Source: Bacteroidales bacterium UBA4360
Lineage (GTDB): Bacteria; Bacteroidota; Bacteroidia; Bacteroidales; UBA932
DNA length: 12,666 nucleotides
Assembly: GCA_002393945.1 (NCBI GenBank)
Contig: DGSO01000012.1
Span: forward strand, 1-12,666
Direction: 5' to 3'
Positions within the stretch are counted from its first letter, which is position 1. Each line of letters starts with the position of its first letter. Both the position numbers and the translations under genes were made by a program. Below are positions 6,040-12,547 of this stretch, in pieces. The notes beneath the pieces are model-generated. The model was not told the DNA's origin. It ran no database searches and saw nothing but the letters and a program-made list of their open reading frames with translations.

Positions 6040-7331
6040 TGGCAAAGATAACAACGGGGTCATCATTCGGTGGAGCGCTGGACTATGACCGTGATAAGAA
6101 CCAGCAGAACCAGAAGATAGCCTCTTTTCTGGACAGCAGCGGTGTGGATATGAACTACAAGCCCGACGGGACGCCGGACCCGGACATGAAGGCCGTAGTG
6201 CGGAGCTTTGAGATCCAGGCAGCCCTAAACCTCAAGGTCTCAAAGCCCGTGGTACACATTGCCCTTACCTTCAAGCCCGAGGACAAACCGCGTCTCACCA
6301 ATGACTATATGGTAAAGTTGGCAAAGGAGTACATGCAGGAAATGGGTTTTACCAATACGCAGTACGTCATCCATCGGCACGAAGAGACCCGGAATCCCCA
6401 CGTCCATATCACCCTCAACCGGGTGGACAACGAGGGAAAACGCATCAGCGACAGCAACGAGTTGCGCCGGAACGCGGCCGTCTGCAAGGCCATTACCTTG
6501 AGAGAAGGCCTCAGCTGGGGCGACAGCAAAGTGATCTCCCAAGCAAAGGTAAACGACAAAGCGGAACGGTTCCGCTACGATATAGCCAAGACCGTTTACC
6601 AATGCCTGCAGAAGTCATCTACGCTGACACAGTTCCAGCAGGAAACCGCCAGGCTTGGAATAGAAACCACGCTGAAACGGAGTGAATCATCCGGTAAGGT
6701 CATCGGCATTACCTTTACGGCCAAAGACTCCGAAGGGAAGGAGCATGTTTTCAAAGGCTCCAAGCTGGGGAAGGAGCTCACGGCAGGTGCAGTGCTGAAA
6801 TCCCTTGGTCAGGAGAAGCTGCTGGACAAGAGTGCCAAGCCGGAACTTAGCCTCCATGAACAGGAGAAAGCCGCTCTGAAACAGACGCTTTTTTCTTGTA
6901 TTGCCAATATCAAGGACATCCGGGACCTCCCCAAAGAAACCGCCCGGTTCGGCATTGAAACCCATTTCAAGACCAATCCCAACACCGGCAAAATCCAGGG
7001 CGTAACGTTCACTTACAAGGATACCAATGGGCAGGTGCAAAGCATAAAGGGTTCCGCCATTGACAGGCAGCTATCCGCCGGGAATATCGTCAAGATGATA
7101 GAAAATGGAGTGCCGATGGATAAAGCAACTGGAGGCGGTGACTTCTCCAGCAAGTTCTTCCCTGCAGAAGATGTCAAGGAATCGGCACCGGAGAGAAGTT
7201 CTGCATCTGTCCAGGATGTGGCTTTGACCGCCGGTGAGATGCTTTTGGGCGGCATCTTTTCCGGCGGAGGCTCAAAGCGGGAGGAGGATGAAGAAATAGG
7301 AAAGAAAAAAGACCGCGGAATAAGTTATTAA
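6036..7331 (+). CDS. Relaxase/mobilisation nuclease (Bacteroides MobB-like)
   Basis: A 431-residue protein (430 if ATG 6039 is used). The N-terminal domain (about 1-175) has the relaxase motifs: Y17 in A-L-D-Y-D as a candidate nicking Tyr, and the metal-binding motif H113-R-H115 ... N-P-H122-V-H124. It would cut one strand at oriT, stay bound to the 5' end and lead the DNA into the recipient. Residues about 177-258 and 277-356 are two copies of one domain, each with E-T-A-R-(L/F)-G-I-E-T, a G-K-(V/I)-x-G-(I/V)-T-F-T strand and K-G-S. The last 70 residues are Gly/Lys-rich and look disordered. It overlaps the accessory gene by 4 bp and is followed after 21 bp by the membrane protein gene. Confidence 0.85.
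   Translation: MMAKITTGSSFGGALDYDRDKNQQNQKIASFLDSSGVDMNYKPDGTPDPDMKAVVRSFEIQAALNLKVSKPVVHIALTFKPEDKPRLTNDYMVKLAKEYMQEMGFTNTQYVIHRHEETRNPHVHITLNRVDNEGKRISDSNELRRNAAVCKAITLREGLSWGDSKVISQAKVNDKAERFRYDIAKTVYQCLQKSSTLTQFQQETARLGIETTLKRSESSGKVIGITFTAKDSEGKEHVFKGSKLGKELTAGAVLKSLGQEKLLDKSAKPELSLHEQEKAALKQTLFSCIANIKDIRDLPKETARFGIETHFKTNPNTGKIQGVTFTYKDTNGQVQSIKGSAIDRQLSAGNIVKMIENGVPMDKATGGGDFSSKFFPAEDVKESAPERSSASVQDVALTAGEMLLGGIFSGGGSKREEDEEIGKKKDRGISY
6564..7103 (+). repeat. Internal duplication in the relaxase C-terminal part
   Basis: Protein-level repeat of about 80 residues (bases 6564-6809 and 6864-7103). The copies share E-T-A-R-x-G-I-E-T, x-G-K-x-x-G-(I/V)-T-F-T-x-K-D and K-G-S-x-x-x-(K/R)-(E/Q)-L-(T/S)-A-G. 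They are diverged at the base level, so the duplication is old. Confidence 0.75.
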
Positions 7332-7352
7332 CAAATTAACACTGAAATTATT

Positions 7353-8075
7353 ATGAAAGCTATAAACATTGAGGACATACGAGATATTGTCACAGAACAA
7401 AACATTGATATCAAGAATCTGAAAGAGCGCATGACGGACCAGGAGCGGCGTAATGCTGCGCCAATCTATGCCGTAATAACCCCGGAGATGCAAGAATCAG
7501 TGGCAGATGCCATTGCCGCACAGGTCAGGGAGCGTATTGAGGATTGCGAACTGCCGGAACCGGACATCTCCGGGCTGAAAGAAAGAATCGAAGAATTCGC
7601 GTCACTGGGCTTTGCAAAGGCCGTTGAGAAATACAAAATTCGTATTGAAACGGACTACATCCATCGTCTGGATCCAGAGCAAGAAAAGAAAATAAGCGAG
7701 GCTGCGGATACTTTGAGCTGGGCCATCAATAAACTGGACGAGACCAAGATTGCCCCTTGGCGAATCTGGCTCAGGGACATTGCGGCATGGCTATTTATTC
7801 CTGCCCTCATCGCCCTTGGTACACTAATAGGCGTCCATCAGAACAGCGCCGAGCACTGGGGTAAACGCTACCACGCCGTGTGTAACCATCCCCTTCAACA
7901 GAACGAGACTATCCTTTCTCACCGTGGCGATGCCTATGAACTGGTCCTGGCCTTCTTCGACAAAGGAGGAGATGAGAGAGAAAAGATGAAGGCGCACATC
8001 CGTGAGCAGGAGCAAAAAATCAAACGCTTGGAAATCGGCACAAATGAAGAGAAAGACCCCGCAAAGAAACGTTGA
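7353..8075 (+). CDS. Membrane-anchored coiled-coil protein of the mob operon
   Basis: A 240-residue protein. Residues 1-135 are charged and mainly helical, with coiled-coil character and P-E-P-D-I breaking it near 69-72. One membrane helix is at about 144-163 (A-A-W-L-F-I-P-A-L-I-A-L-G). The C-terminal region includes a charged coil at about 208-235 rich in Lys and Glu. Proteins with this layout follow the relaxase in several Bacteroidota mobilisable islands, and I cannot name a family. A plausible role is linking the relaxosome to the inner membrane or to the coupling protein of a helper conjugative element. It lies 21 bp after the relaxase gene and precedes the terminator hairpin. Confidence 0.7.
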   Translation: MKAINIEDIRDIVTEQNIDIKNLKERMTDQERRNAAPIYAVITPEMQESVADAIAAQVRERIEDCELPEPDISGLKERIEEFASLGFAKAVEKYKIRIETDYIHRLDPEQEKKISEAADTLSWAINKLDETKIAPWRIWLRDIAAWLFIPALIALGTLIGVHQNSAEHWGKRYHAVCNHPLQQNETILSHRGDAYELVLAFFDKGGDEREKMKAHIREQEQKIKRLEIGTNEEKDPAKKR

Positions 8076-8083
8076 CCCCATTA

Positions 8084-8098
8084 TTGATCATGGAAAGA
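8084..8098 (+). repeat. 15-bp direct repeat TTGATCATGGAAAGA, right copy
   Basis: Exact match to 4027-4041, located between the end of the mob operon and the terminator hairpin. Its ATG (8090) opens only a 22-codon frame that runs into the end of the opposite PqqD-like gene, so this may be the remnant of a gene start cut off at a junction, or an integration scar. Confidence 0.8.
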
Positions 8099-8100
8099 AT

Positions 8101-8136
8101 CTCCCGCGTCAGGAAAGCGGGAGGCCATCTATTTTT
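8101..8136 (+). terminator. Intrinsic terminator between convergent operons
   Basis: CTCCCGC (8101-8107) and GCGGGAG (8117-8123) form a perfect 7-bp GC-rich stem with a 9-nt loop, followed by a T run at 8132-8136. It would end the mob operon transcript. On the minus strand the same stem lies just past the stop of the last peptide-operon gene, with a weaker T-rich tail, so it may serve both directions. Confidence 0.75.
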
Positions 8137-8401
8137 CAATCACGCCCTCCTTGTCTAACTTCTCGATAAGTTCCGCCACGCTGGAGCGGGCTTCTTCTGT
8201 GGATACCTCGTATTCCTCGCAGAGCCTTTCGGTCAAGGATTCCACGGTGAAGTCGCCCTGTGCCTGCGCCTCTTTCCATATCCACGCGGCACTTTTGTTC
8301 AAGGCCAATATCTTTCTGAAATCGATGGCTTTGAGGCCTTCACACATAATCACGTTCTCGCCGCACACTTCGCGCAGCACAAAGTCTTTCTTTATTCTCA
8401 T
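8129..8401 (-). CDS. PqqD-like peptide-recognition protein (second copy)
   Basis: A 90-residue protein from ATG 8401; a longer frame to 8479 is rejected because ATG 8401 overlaps the upstream stop by 4 bp in ATGA. The pattern F-V-L-R-E-V-C-G-E-N-V-I, then I-L-A-L-N-K-S-A-A-W-I-W, then Y-E-V-S-T-E-E-A and a final helix E-L-I-E-K-L-D-K-E-G is that of PqqD. PqqD folds are RiPP recognition elements that bind the leader of a precursor and present it to a modifying enzyme. This is the last gene of the peptide operon. It differs clearly from the other PqqD gene at 9667-9927, so each may serve a different enzyme or peptide. Confidence 0.85.
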   Translation of the reverse strand: MRIKKDFVLREVCGENVIMCEGLKAIDFRKILALNKSAAWIWKEAQAQGDFTVESLTERLCEEYEVSTEEARSSVAELIEKLDKEGVIEK

Positions 8402-8820
8402 AATCGTCTGTAAATTGCTAATAAATACCTTCTGATGGGGCGCAGCCAGTACCAAACTTTTGCACCAAGCATCCGCCACCTATTATATAAATAATGTGTC
8501 TTATCCTTGGCATCCACCACATGCGTCACACGAGCCTTGATGTCGCTGAGGGCACAGTGCTCCGTTGTCAGGTTGCCGTCGCCCATCAGTGTGATGTGGT
8601 CACCGTCGATGCGGATAATCCGATGCACCACATACCGACAGCCGTCAACCCATGCCAGCACCACGTCGCCTACGTCTATCAGTCCCGGCCTGTGCAGGAT
8701 AACGCTCTCTTTGCCACCTATGATAAACGGCTGCATGCTCAGTCCTTTGACGGGTAGCGTCACGTTCACGTCTTCCCTTACCAGCCTGATGGCTTCTTCT
8801 ATGATGTCGTTGTCAGTCAT
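8398..8820 (-). CDS. S26-type signal-peptidase-like protease
   Basis: A 140-residue protein. It has G-L-S28-M-Q-P with the S26 catalytic Ser, G-D-V-V at 51-54, and Y-V-V-H66-R-I-I where bacterial SipS enzymes have Lys. The later G-D81-G-N matches the G-D-x-N box. His in place of Lys is the pattern of the SipW/Sec11 branch, so a Ser/His type is likely. No N-terminal anchor is seen; the C-terminus is basic and hydrophobic (W-Y-W-L-R-P then Y-L-L-A-I-Y) and may touch the membrane. S24/S26-like proteins occur in Bacteroidota peptide clusters, and here leader removal is the natural role. It overlaps both neighbours by 4 bp (8817-8820 and 8398-8401), pointing to coupled translation. Confidence 0.8.
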   Translation of the reverse strand: MTDNDIIEEAIRLVREDVNVTLPVKGLSMQPFIIGGKESVILHRPGLIDVGDVVLAWVDGCRYVVHRIIRIDGDHITLMGDGNLTTEHCALSDIKARVTHVVDAKDKTHYLYNRWRMLGAKVWYWLRPIRRYLLAIYRRL

Positions 8821-9665
8821 CGTGTGATGGTATCATGACACAGCCTTGCTGCAGCCTCGTCAGGCAGGCATTCCAGATGCCACATCGGCACTGTGGAGGC
8901 TAACTTGTTCATCGTCTGGTGAAAGCCCTCGGAGATACGGCTGTTCCAAGGCATGCTGCCGACACTCTCAGCCAGATCCACGTATGCCTCGATACCGCTC
9001 AGACGGCGTATCTTGTTATAGGGAGCCTGGCTCAGCCTGACGATGCCGCCAATTGGGTAACTGACATTTCTGTAGCACGGCGTCTTCTTGCCACTCCAGG
9101 GTGAGCCATAGACTATGCCGTCTCTCACCACCGGATTGTCGTCGTTGACCAGTTCTGTTCCCTCGAAATGCTTCAGCCACAACTGGGCGTGCGTGCTTTT
9201 CCCCGTGCCGCTGGGGCCGAGGAACAGGTATCCCTTACCCCCACAACTCACCACGGCGGCATGGATGCACAGCGTGTCTTTTTCCGCCGTTGCCAAGGCA
9301 TACATCATTTTCAGCGCATCATTAGAAACCAGTCTATAATAAGAAGCCATTCTATAAGTGCATTTCGGCATGATGACACGACCCTCGCTATAGTCTTTGG
9401 AACATATCAAAAACAATGAATTCCCAAATTTAAACACGTCGTTTCCCGAAGCTGTATGACCGCAGACAATAGTAGTGATGTATGGCTCTTCCCTTCGATA
9501 CACTTCCGTATATTCAGGCACTTCGCCGCAGTCTTCCATCAACGAAAACAACGGCTCGCCGCCGTCACATGCAAAGGGTTCCAAGTTATCCATCTGCTCG
9601 AAGAGTTCGACCCTGCCGCTGATGGCAAACGTATGCCCTGCCACGTTGTAATGTCTCGTCATCAT
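8817..9665 (-). CDS. HPr-kinase-like P-loop protein of a peptide cluster
   Basis: A 282-residue protein from ATG 9665, or 281 from the next codon; the in-frame TTG at 9674 is not needed. Residues about 1-130 are a variable N-terminal domain. The kinase core has H135-A-A-V, a P-loop G-P-S-G-T-G-K-S at 150-157, N-D-D at 174-176 and Y-G-S-P-W-S-G-K-K at 186-194, all as in HprK-related kinases. Homologues occur in lasso-peptide and other RiPP clusters, where at least one phosphorylates the precursor (established for a lasso-peptide kinase). HPr itself is an unlikely target in this context. It begins 1 bp after the PqqD-like stop and overlaps the S26 gene by 4 bp. Substrate and direction of the reaction are inferred. 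Confidence 0.8.
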   Translation of the reverse strand: MMTRHYNVAGHTFAISGRVELFEQMDNLEPFACDGGEPLFSLMEDCGEVPEYTEVYRREEPYITTIVCGHTASGNDVFKFGNSLFLICSKDYSEGRVIMPKCTYRMASYYRLVSNDALKMMYALATAEKDTLCIHAAVVSCGGKGYLFLGPSGTGKSTHAQLWLKHFEGTELVNDDNPVVRDGIVYGSPWSGKKTPCYRNVSYPIGGIVRLSQAPYNKIRRLSGIEAYVDLAESVGSMPWNSRISEGFHQTMNKLASTVPMWHLECLPDEAAARLCHDTITR

Positions 9666-9666
9666 A

Positions 9667-9927
9667 CTATGCAATGCCGTTCTCCTTCAGCATGTCGATG
9701 AAGTTGTTTACCTCGGCTTCCGCCTCCTGCGGACTTACGTCGTATTCTGCCAGCAGTTGGCTGACGATGGCAGGGGTGTCGGCACCGTCCTGCAGGGCAC
9801 GCAGGATGATGGCGCCCGTCTCGTTCAGATTGAGCACCTTTGCCACTTCTTCCGTCTCGCCGTTCTTGGCCACGGCCATGAACTTGTCGGCCACCTCCTG
9901 GATGGCAAAATCAAATTTCAGTTTCAT
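9667..9927 (-). CDS. PqqD-like peptide-recognition protein (first copy)
   Basis: An 86-residue acidic protein from ATG 9927. F-A-I-Q-E-V-A-D-K-F-M-A-V, then V-L-N-L-N-E-T-G-A-I-I-L-R-A-L, Y-D-V-S-P-Q-E-A and a last helix F-I-D-M-L-K match PqqD. It contains no Cys. It lies 7 bp after the second radical SAM gene, the position expected for a stand-alone recognition protein serving that enzyme or both SPASM enzymes. The short length could suggest a precursor, but the globular PqqD pattern over the whole chain and the lack of a separate tail argue against that. Confidence 0.85.
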   Translation of the reverse strand: MKLKFDFAIQEVADKFMAVAKNGETEEVAKVLNLNETGAIILRALQDGADTPAIVSQLLAEYDVSPQEAEAEVNNFIDMLKENGIA

Positions 9928-9934
9928 TGTATTC

Positions 9935-11245
9935 TTAGTTTTCTTTCTTATTTAGGTAACATTTGTATTCATATTTCATGGACGCCACCATTTTGTGCAT
10001 ACCCCCTTGCCGTGTTTCTGGTGTACAGCCAAAGTCATTCTCACACATCACAAGGCGGTAACACTGGGGATAGAAGGGACATGTGGCGCAGGCCTCTATT
10101 TCGGCCCGTCGCTCCTTGAACTTGCGGATAATGGTCATGTCACGTTCCTCGCTGTCGATGTGGCCGAAGAACTCGCGGTCGATGAAGTGCTCGCATTTGC
10201 CGAGGTGCCCGTCAGGAGCAATCACCACGCTTCCGTCGTTGTCGGCCATACATTGATTCAGATGGATGTCCTTCGGCAATTCCTTTATACGGAGGATGCC
10301 ATGCTTGGCTATCTGCTGTTCCAGTTGCATTCTCTGGGCAAAGAGCGTGGCGTTGTCTTCCGGTGTGCGTTCACCAAACAACTCATGGGAATAGACGGAG
10401 AGATGCTCGTTAGAGCCGAAGTGCTGATGCAGCAGTTCTGCCAATTCAGCCATCTCCCCGATGTTGTGCTTGTCGACGTTCAGGCGTATCAATACTCGGA
10501 TGCCGACAGCGATCAGCTGGCCAATGTTCTCTAAAACACGCTCAAAAGCATTCACACCTTGATAGACGTAGGCTTTCACGCGGTTGTAGGTCTGCGCCGT
10601 GCCGTCGAGGGTGATCTGCACCTTTTGCAACTGCCACAGGTTCTTGGCACGCTGCACCATGTCGGCATCGAACAGGTAGCCATTGGTAGTCATCTCCGAG
10701 TGGAACGGCACACCTTGCCCATTGAGTTCCGTACAAATCTGGTCAATCACTTTGGCGTTGACCAACGGCTCGCCGCCAAACCAGCGGAGCGTGATTTTCT
10801 CGTCGCCACGATGCGCCACGATGTAGCGCACCACCTGGCTGGCTGTCTCGGCGGTCATGGTGACGGGCTTCGTGCCCTGCTCATAACAGTAGAAACAGCG
10901 GGCATTGCAGCCAGTGGTAGGGAGGATGGTGTAGGTTGTGACAACCTTGGGGGCGGGCGTAAGGAGCACAGCCATCTGGCGAACCTGGCGGCAGAGTTTC
11001 CTGTCGTCGTGCTCTTGTGGCACCAGGAACCAGCGGTCTATCAGTTCCCGCTGCGCTGTGAGGTCGGCGGCCTCGTAGGGCGTCAGCAGCACCAGCGAGC
11101 AGGTCAGGGTGTTGTAGAGCAGCAGACCATCATCGACCGGCTGCTGCACCACGTAGGTCATCAGGCGGTATTGTTGACCGTCGGCCCGCTTCTGACGGCC
11201 CACAACCTGCTCAAACGTTGATGCTGTCGGGATAATGATTTTCAT
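9935..11245 (-). CDS. Radical SAM/SPASM peptide-maturation enzyme 2
   Basis: A 436-residue protein. The radical SAM cluster motif is C113-N-A-R-C117-F-Y-C120, with W-F-G-G-E-P as the SAM-binding strand. The C-terminal SPASM region has Cys at about 332, 351, 386, 389, 395, 401 and 407, including C-x2-C-x5-C and C-x5-C patterns, to hold auxiliary Fe-S clusters. Residues 1-100 are an N-terminal extension shared with the neighbouring paralogue. Such enzymes form C-C, C-S or C-N links in RiPP precursors. It begins inside the end of the first copy (35-bp overlap, different frame) and is followed after 7 bp by a PqqD gene. The reaction cannot be deduced from the sequence. Confidence 0.9.
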   Translation of the reverse strand: MKIIIPTASTFEQVVGRQKRADGQQYRLMTYVVQQPVDDGLLLYNTLTCSLVLLTPYEAADLTAQRELIDRWFLVPQEHDDRKLCRQVRQMAVLLTPAPKVVTTYTILPTTGCNARCFYCYEQGTKPVTMTAETASQVVRYIVAHRGDEKITLRWFGGEPLVNAKVIDQICTELNGQGVPFHSEMTTNGYLFDADMVQRAKNLWQLQKVQITLDGTAQTYNRVKAYVYQGVNAFERVLENIGQLIAVGIRVLIRLNVDKHNIGEMAELAELLHQHFGSNEHLSVYSHELFGERTPEDNATLFAQRMQLEQQIAKHGILRIKELPKDIHLNQCMADNDGSVVIAPDGHLGKCEHFIDREFFGHIDSEERDMTIIRKFKERRAEIEACATCPFYPQCYRLVMCENDFGCTPETRQGGMHKMVASMKYEYKCYLNKKEN

Positions 11246-12539
11246 TTTTCAGATAGCGTTCGTATTCATATTTCATGGCCTCTCTCATGTTGTACAGATG
11301 TTCCTGCTGTTTTACAGATGTACAAATAGTATCTGTATGACACATTACGAGGCGGATACACTGGGGATAGTAGAAGCAGGTGACGCAGGCCTCGATGTCG
11401 GCCCGTCGCTCCTTGAACTTGCGGAGGATGGCCTCATTGCGTTCCTCGCTGTCGATGTGGCCGAAAAACTCGCGGTCGAGATAGTGATGGCATTTGCCGA
11501 GGTGGCCATCAGGGGCTATCACCACACGACTGCCGTCGTCATCGGCCATGCAGCAATCCAGTCGGATGTCCTTCGGCAAATCATATAATTTACGGGCAAA
11601 GCCATACGCAGCTATTTGCTGTTCCAGCTGCATCCGCCGAGCAAAGAGTTCGGCATTATGTTCCTCATCTAACAATCCAGCGGAATAGACCGAGAGACGT
11701 TCGTCGGCACCGAAGCGCTGGTGCAGCAGCTGTACCAATTCAGCCATCTCCCCGATGTTATGCTTACCGACGTTCAGGCGTGTTTTTACACGGATTCCGG
11801 CGGCGATCAGCAGGCCGATGTTCTGCAACACACGCTCAAAGGCATTCACGTTCCGATAGACGTAGTCCTTCACGCGGTTGTAGGTCTGCGCCGTGCCGTC
11901 GAGGGTAATCTGCACAAGTTGCAACTGCCACAAGTCCTTGGCACGCTGCACCTTGTCGGCATCGAACAGATAGCCGTTGGAAATCATGCCCGAACGGAAT
12001 GGCACCCCCTGCTGGCTGAGTTCCGTGCAAATCTGGTCGATGGCCTTGGCGTTGACCAACGGCTCGCCGCCAAACCAACTGATATGGACAGTCTCGCTGC
12101 CACGGTGTGCCACGATGTAGCGCACCACCTTGCTGGCCGTCTCGGATGTCATGGTGACGGGCTTCGTACCCTTCTCGAAGCAGTAGAAGCAGCGGGCGTT
12201 GCAGCCCGTAGTGGTGAGGATGGTGTAGCCGGTGATAGCCTTGGCGGCGGGCTTGAGTAGCGCTGCCATCTGGCGAATCTGGTGGCAGAGCTTCTGGTCG
12301 TCGTTCTCCTGCGGCACTAAGAACCAGCGGTCTATCAGTTCGCGCTGCGCCGTGAGGTCGGCGGCCTCGTCCGGCTGCAGTAGCACCATTGAGCACGTCA
12401 GCGTATTATAGAGCAACAGCCCGTCGGTCACGGGCTGCTGAACTACATAGGTCATCAGGCGGTAGTGCTCACCATCAACGCGTTTCTGCCGGCCTACAAT
12501 CTGTTCATACTGTAATGGTGTCGGGATAATGACTTGCAC
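11211..12539 (-). CDS. Radical SAM/SPASM peptide-maturation enzyme 1
   Basis: A 442-residue protein closely related to enzyme 2, with the same C113/C117/C120 motif and W-F-G-G-E-P at 155-160. SPASM Cys lie at about 329, 330, 350, 385, 388, 394, 400 and 406. The start is GTG 12539: its first residues (V/M-Q-V-I-I-P-T) align with M-K-I-I-I-P-T of enzyme 2, and an in-frame TGA lies five codons upstream. It begins 8 bp after the stop of the Cys-containing precursor gene. Where the copies differ, for example C-C-M-A versus Q-C-M-A and the region 285-320, a difference in substrate position could reside. Two copies suggest two successive or alternative modifications. Confidence 0.9.
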   Translation of the reverse strand: MQVIIPTPLQYEQIVGRQKRVDGEHYRLMTYVVQQPVTDGLLLYNTLTCSMVLLQPDEAADLTAQRELIDRWFLVPQENDDQKLCHQIRQMAALLKPAAKAITGYTILTTTGCNARCFYCFEKGTKPVTMTSETASKVVRYIVAHRGSETVHISWFGGEPLVNAKAIDQICTELSQQGVPFRSGMISNGYLFDADKVQRAKDLWQLQLVQITLDGTAQTYNRVKDYVYRNVNAFERVLQNIGLLIAAGIRVKTRLNVGKHNIGEMAELVQLLHQRFGADERLSVYSAGLLDEEHNAELFARRMQLEQQIAAYGFARKLYDLPKDIRLDCCMADDDGSRVVIAPDGHLGKCHHYLDREFFGHIDSEERNEAILRKFKERRADIEACVTCFYYPQCIRLVMCHTDTICTSVKQQEHLYNMREAMKYEYERYLKNENHYPDSINV

Positions 12540-12547
12540 TGTTTTTA

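Larger units (their letters stand above)
3927..8136 (+). mobile_element. Mobilisation module of a Bacteroidota mobilisable element
   Basis: Six plus-strand genes lie between a strong promoter and a terminator: DUF3853, replication-like, 134-aa unknown, MobC-like, relaxase and membrane protein, with a probable oriT between the third and fourth. The grouping matches mobilisable islands that depend on a co-resident conjugative element for transfer. No integrase, transposase or end repeat typical of such elements is visible, so the limits given are those of the transcription unit and not proven element ends. The AlbA_2 pair and HTH gene to the left may belong to the same island. Confidence 0.7.

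Noticed and set aside
8090..8158. 22-codon plus-strand frame starting at the right 15-bp repeat
   Set aside because: It runs through the terminator and into the end of the opposite PqqD-like gene; at most a gene remnant.
9667..9927. The 86-aa protein as a RiPP precursor
   Set aside because: The PqqD pattern covers the full length and there is no separable core; the Cys-rich peptide at 12548-12666 is the better candidate.
9995..12260. Several plus-strand frames of 64-220 codons across the radical SAM genes
   Set aside because: They mirror the GC-rich codon pattern of the minus-strand enzymes, occur at the same place in both paralogues and show no family motif.
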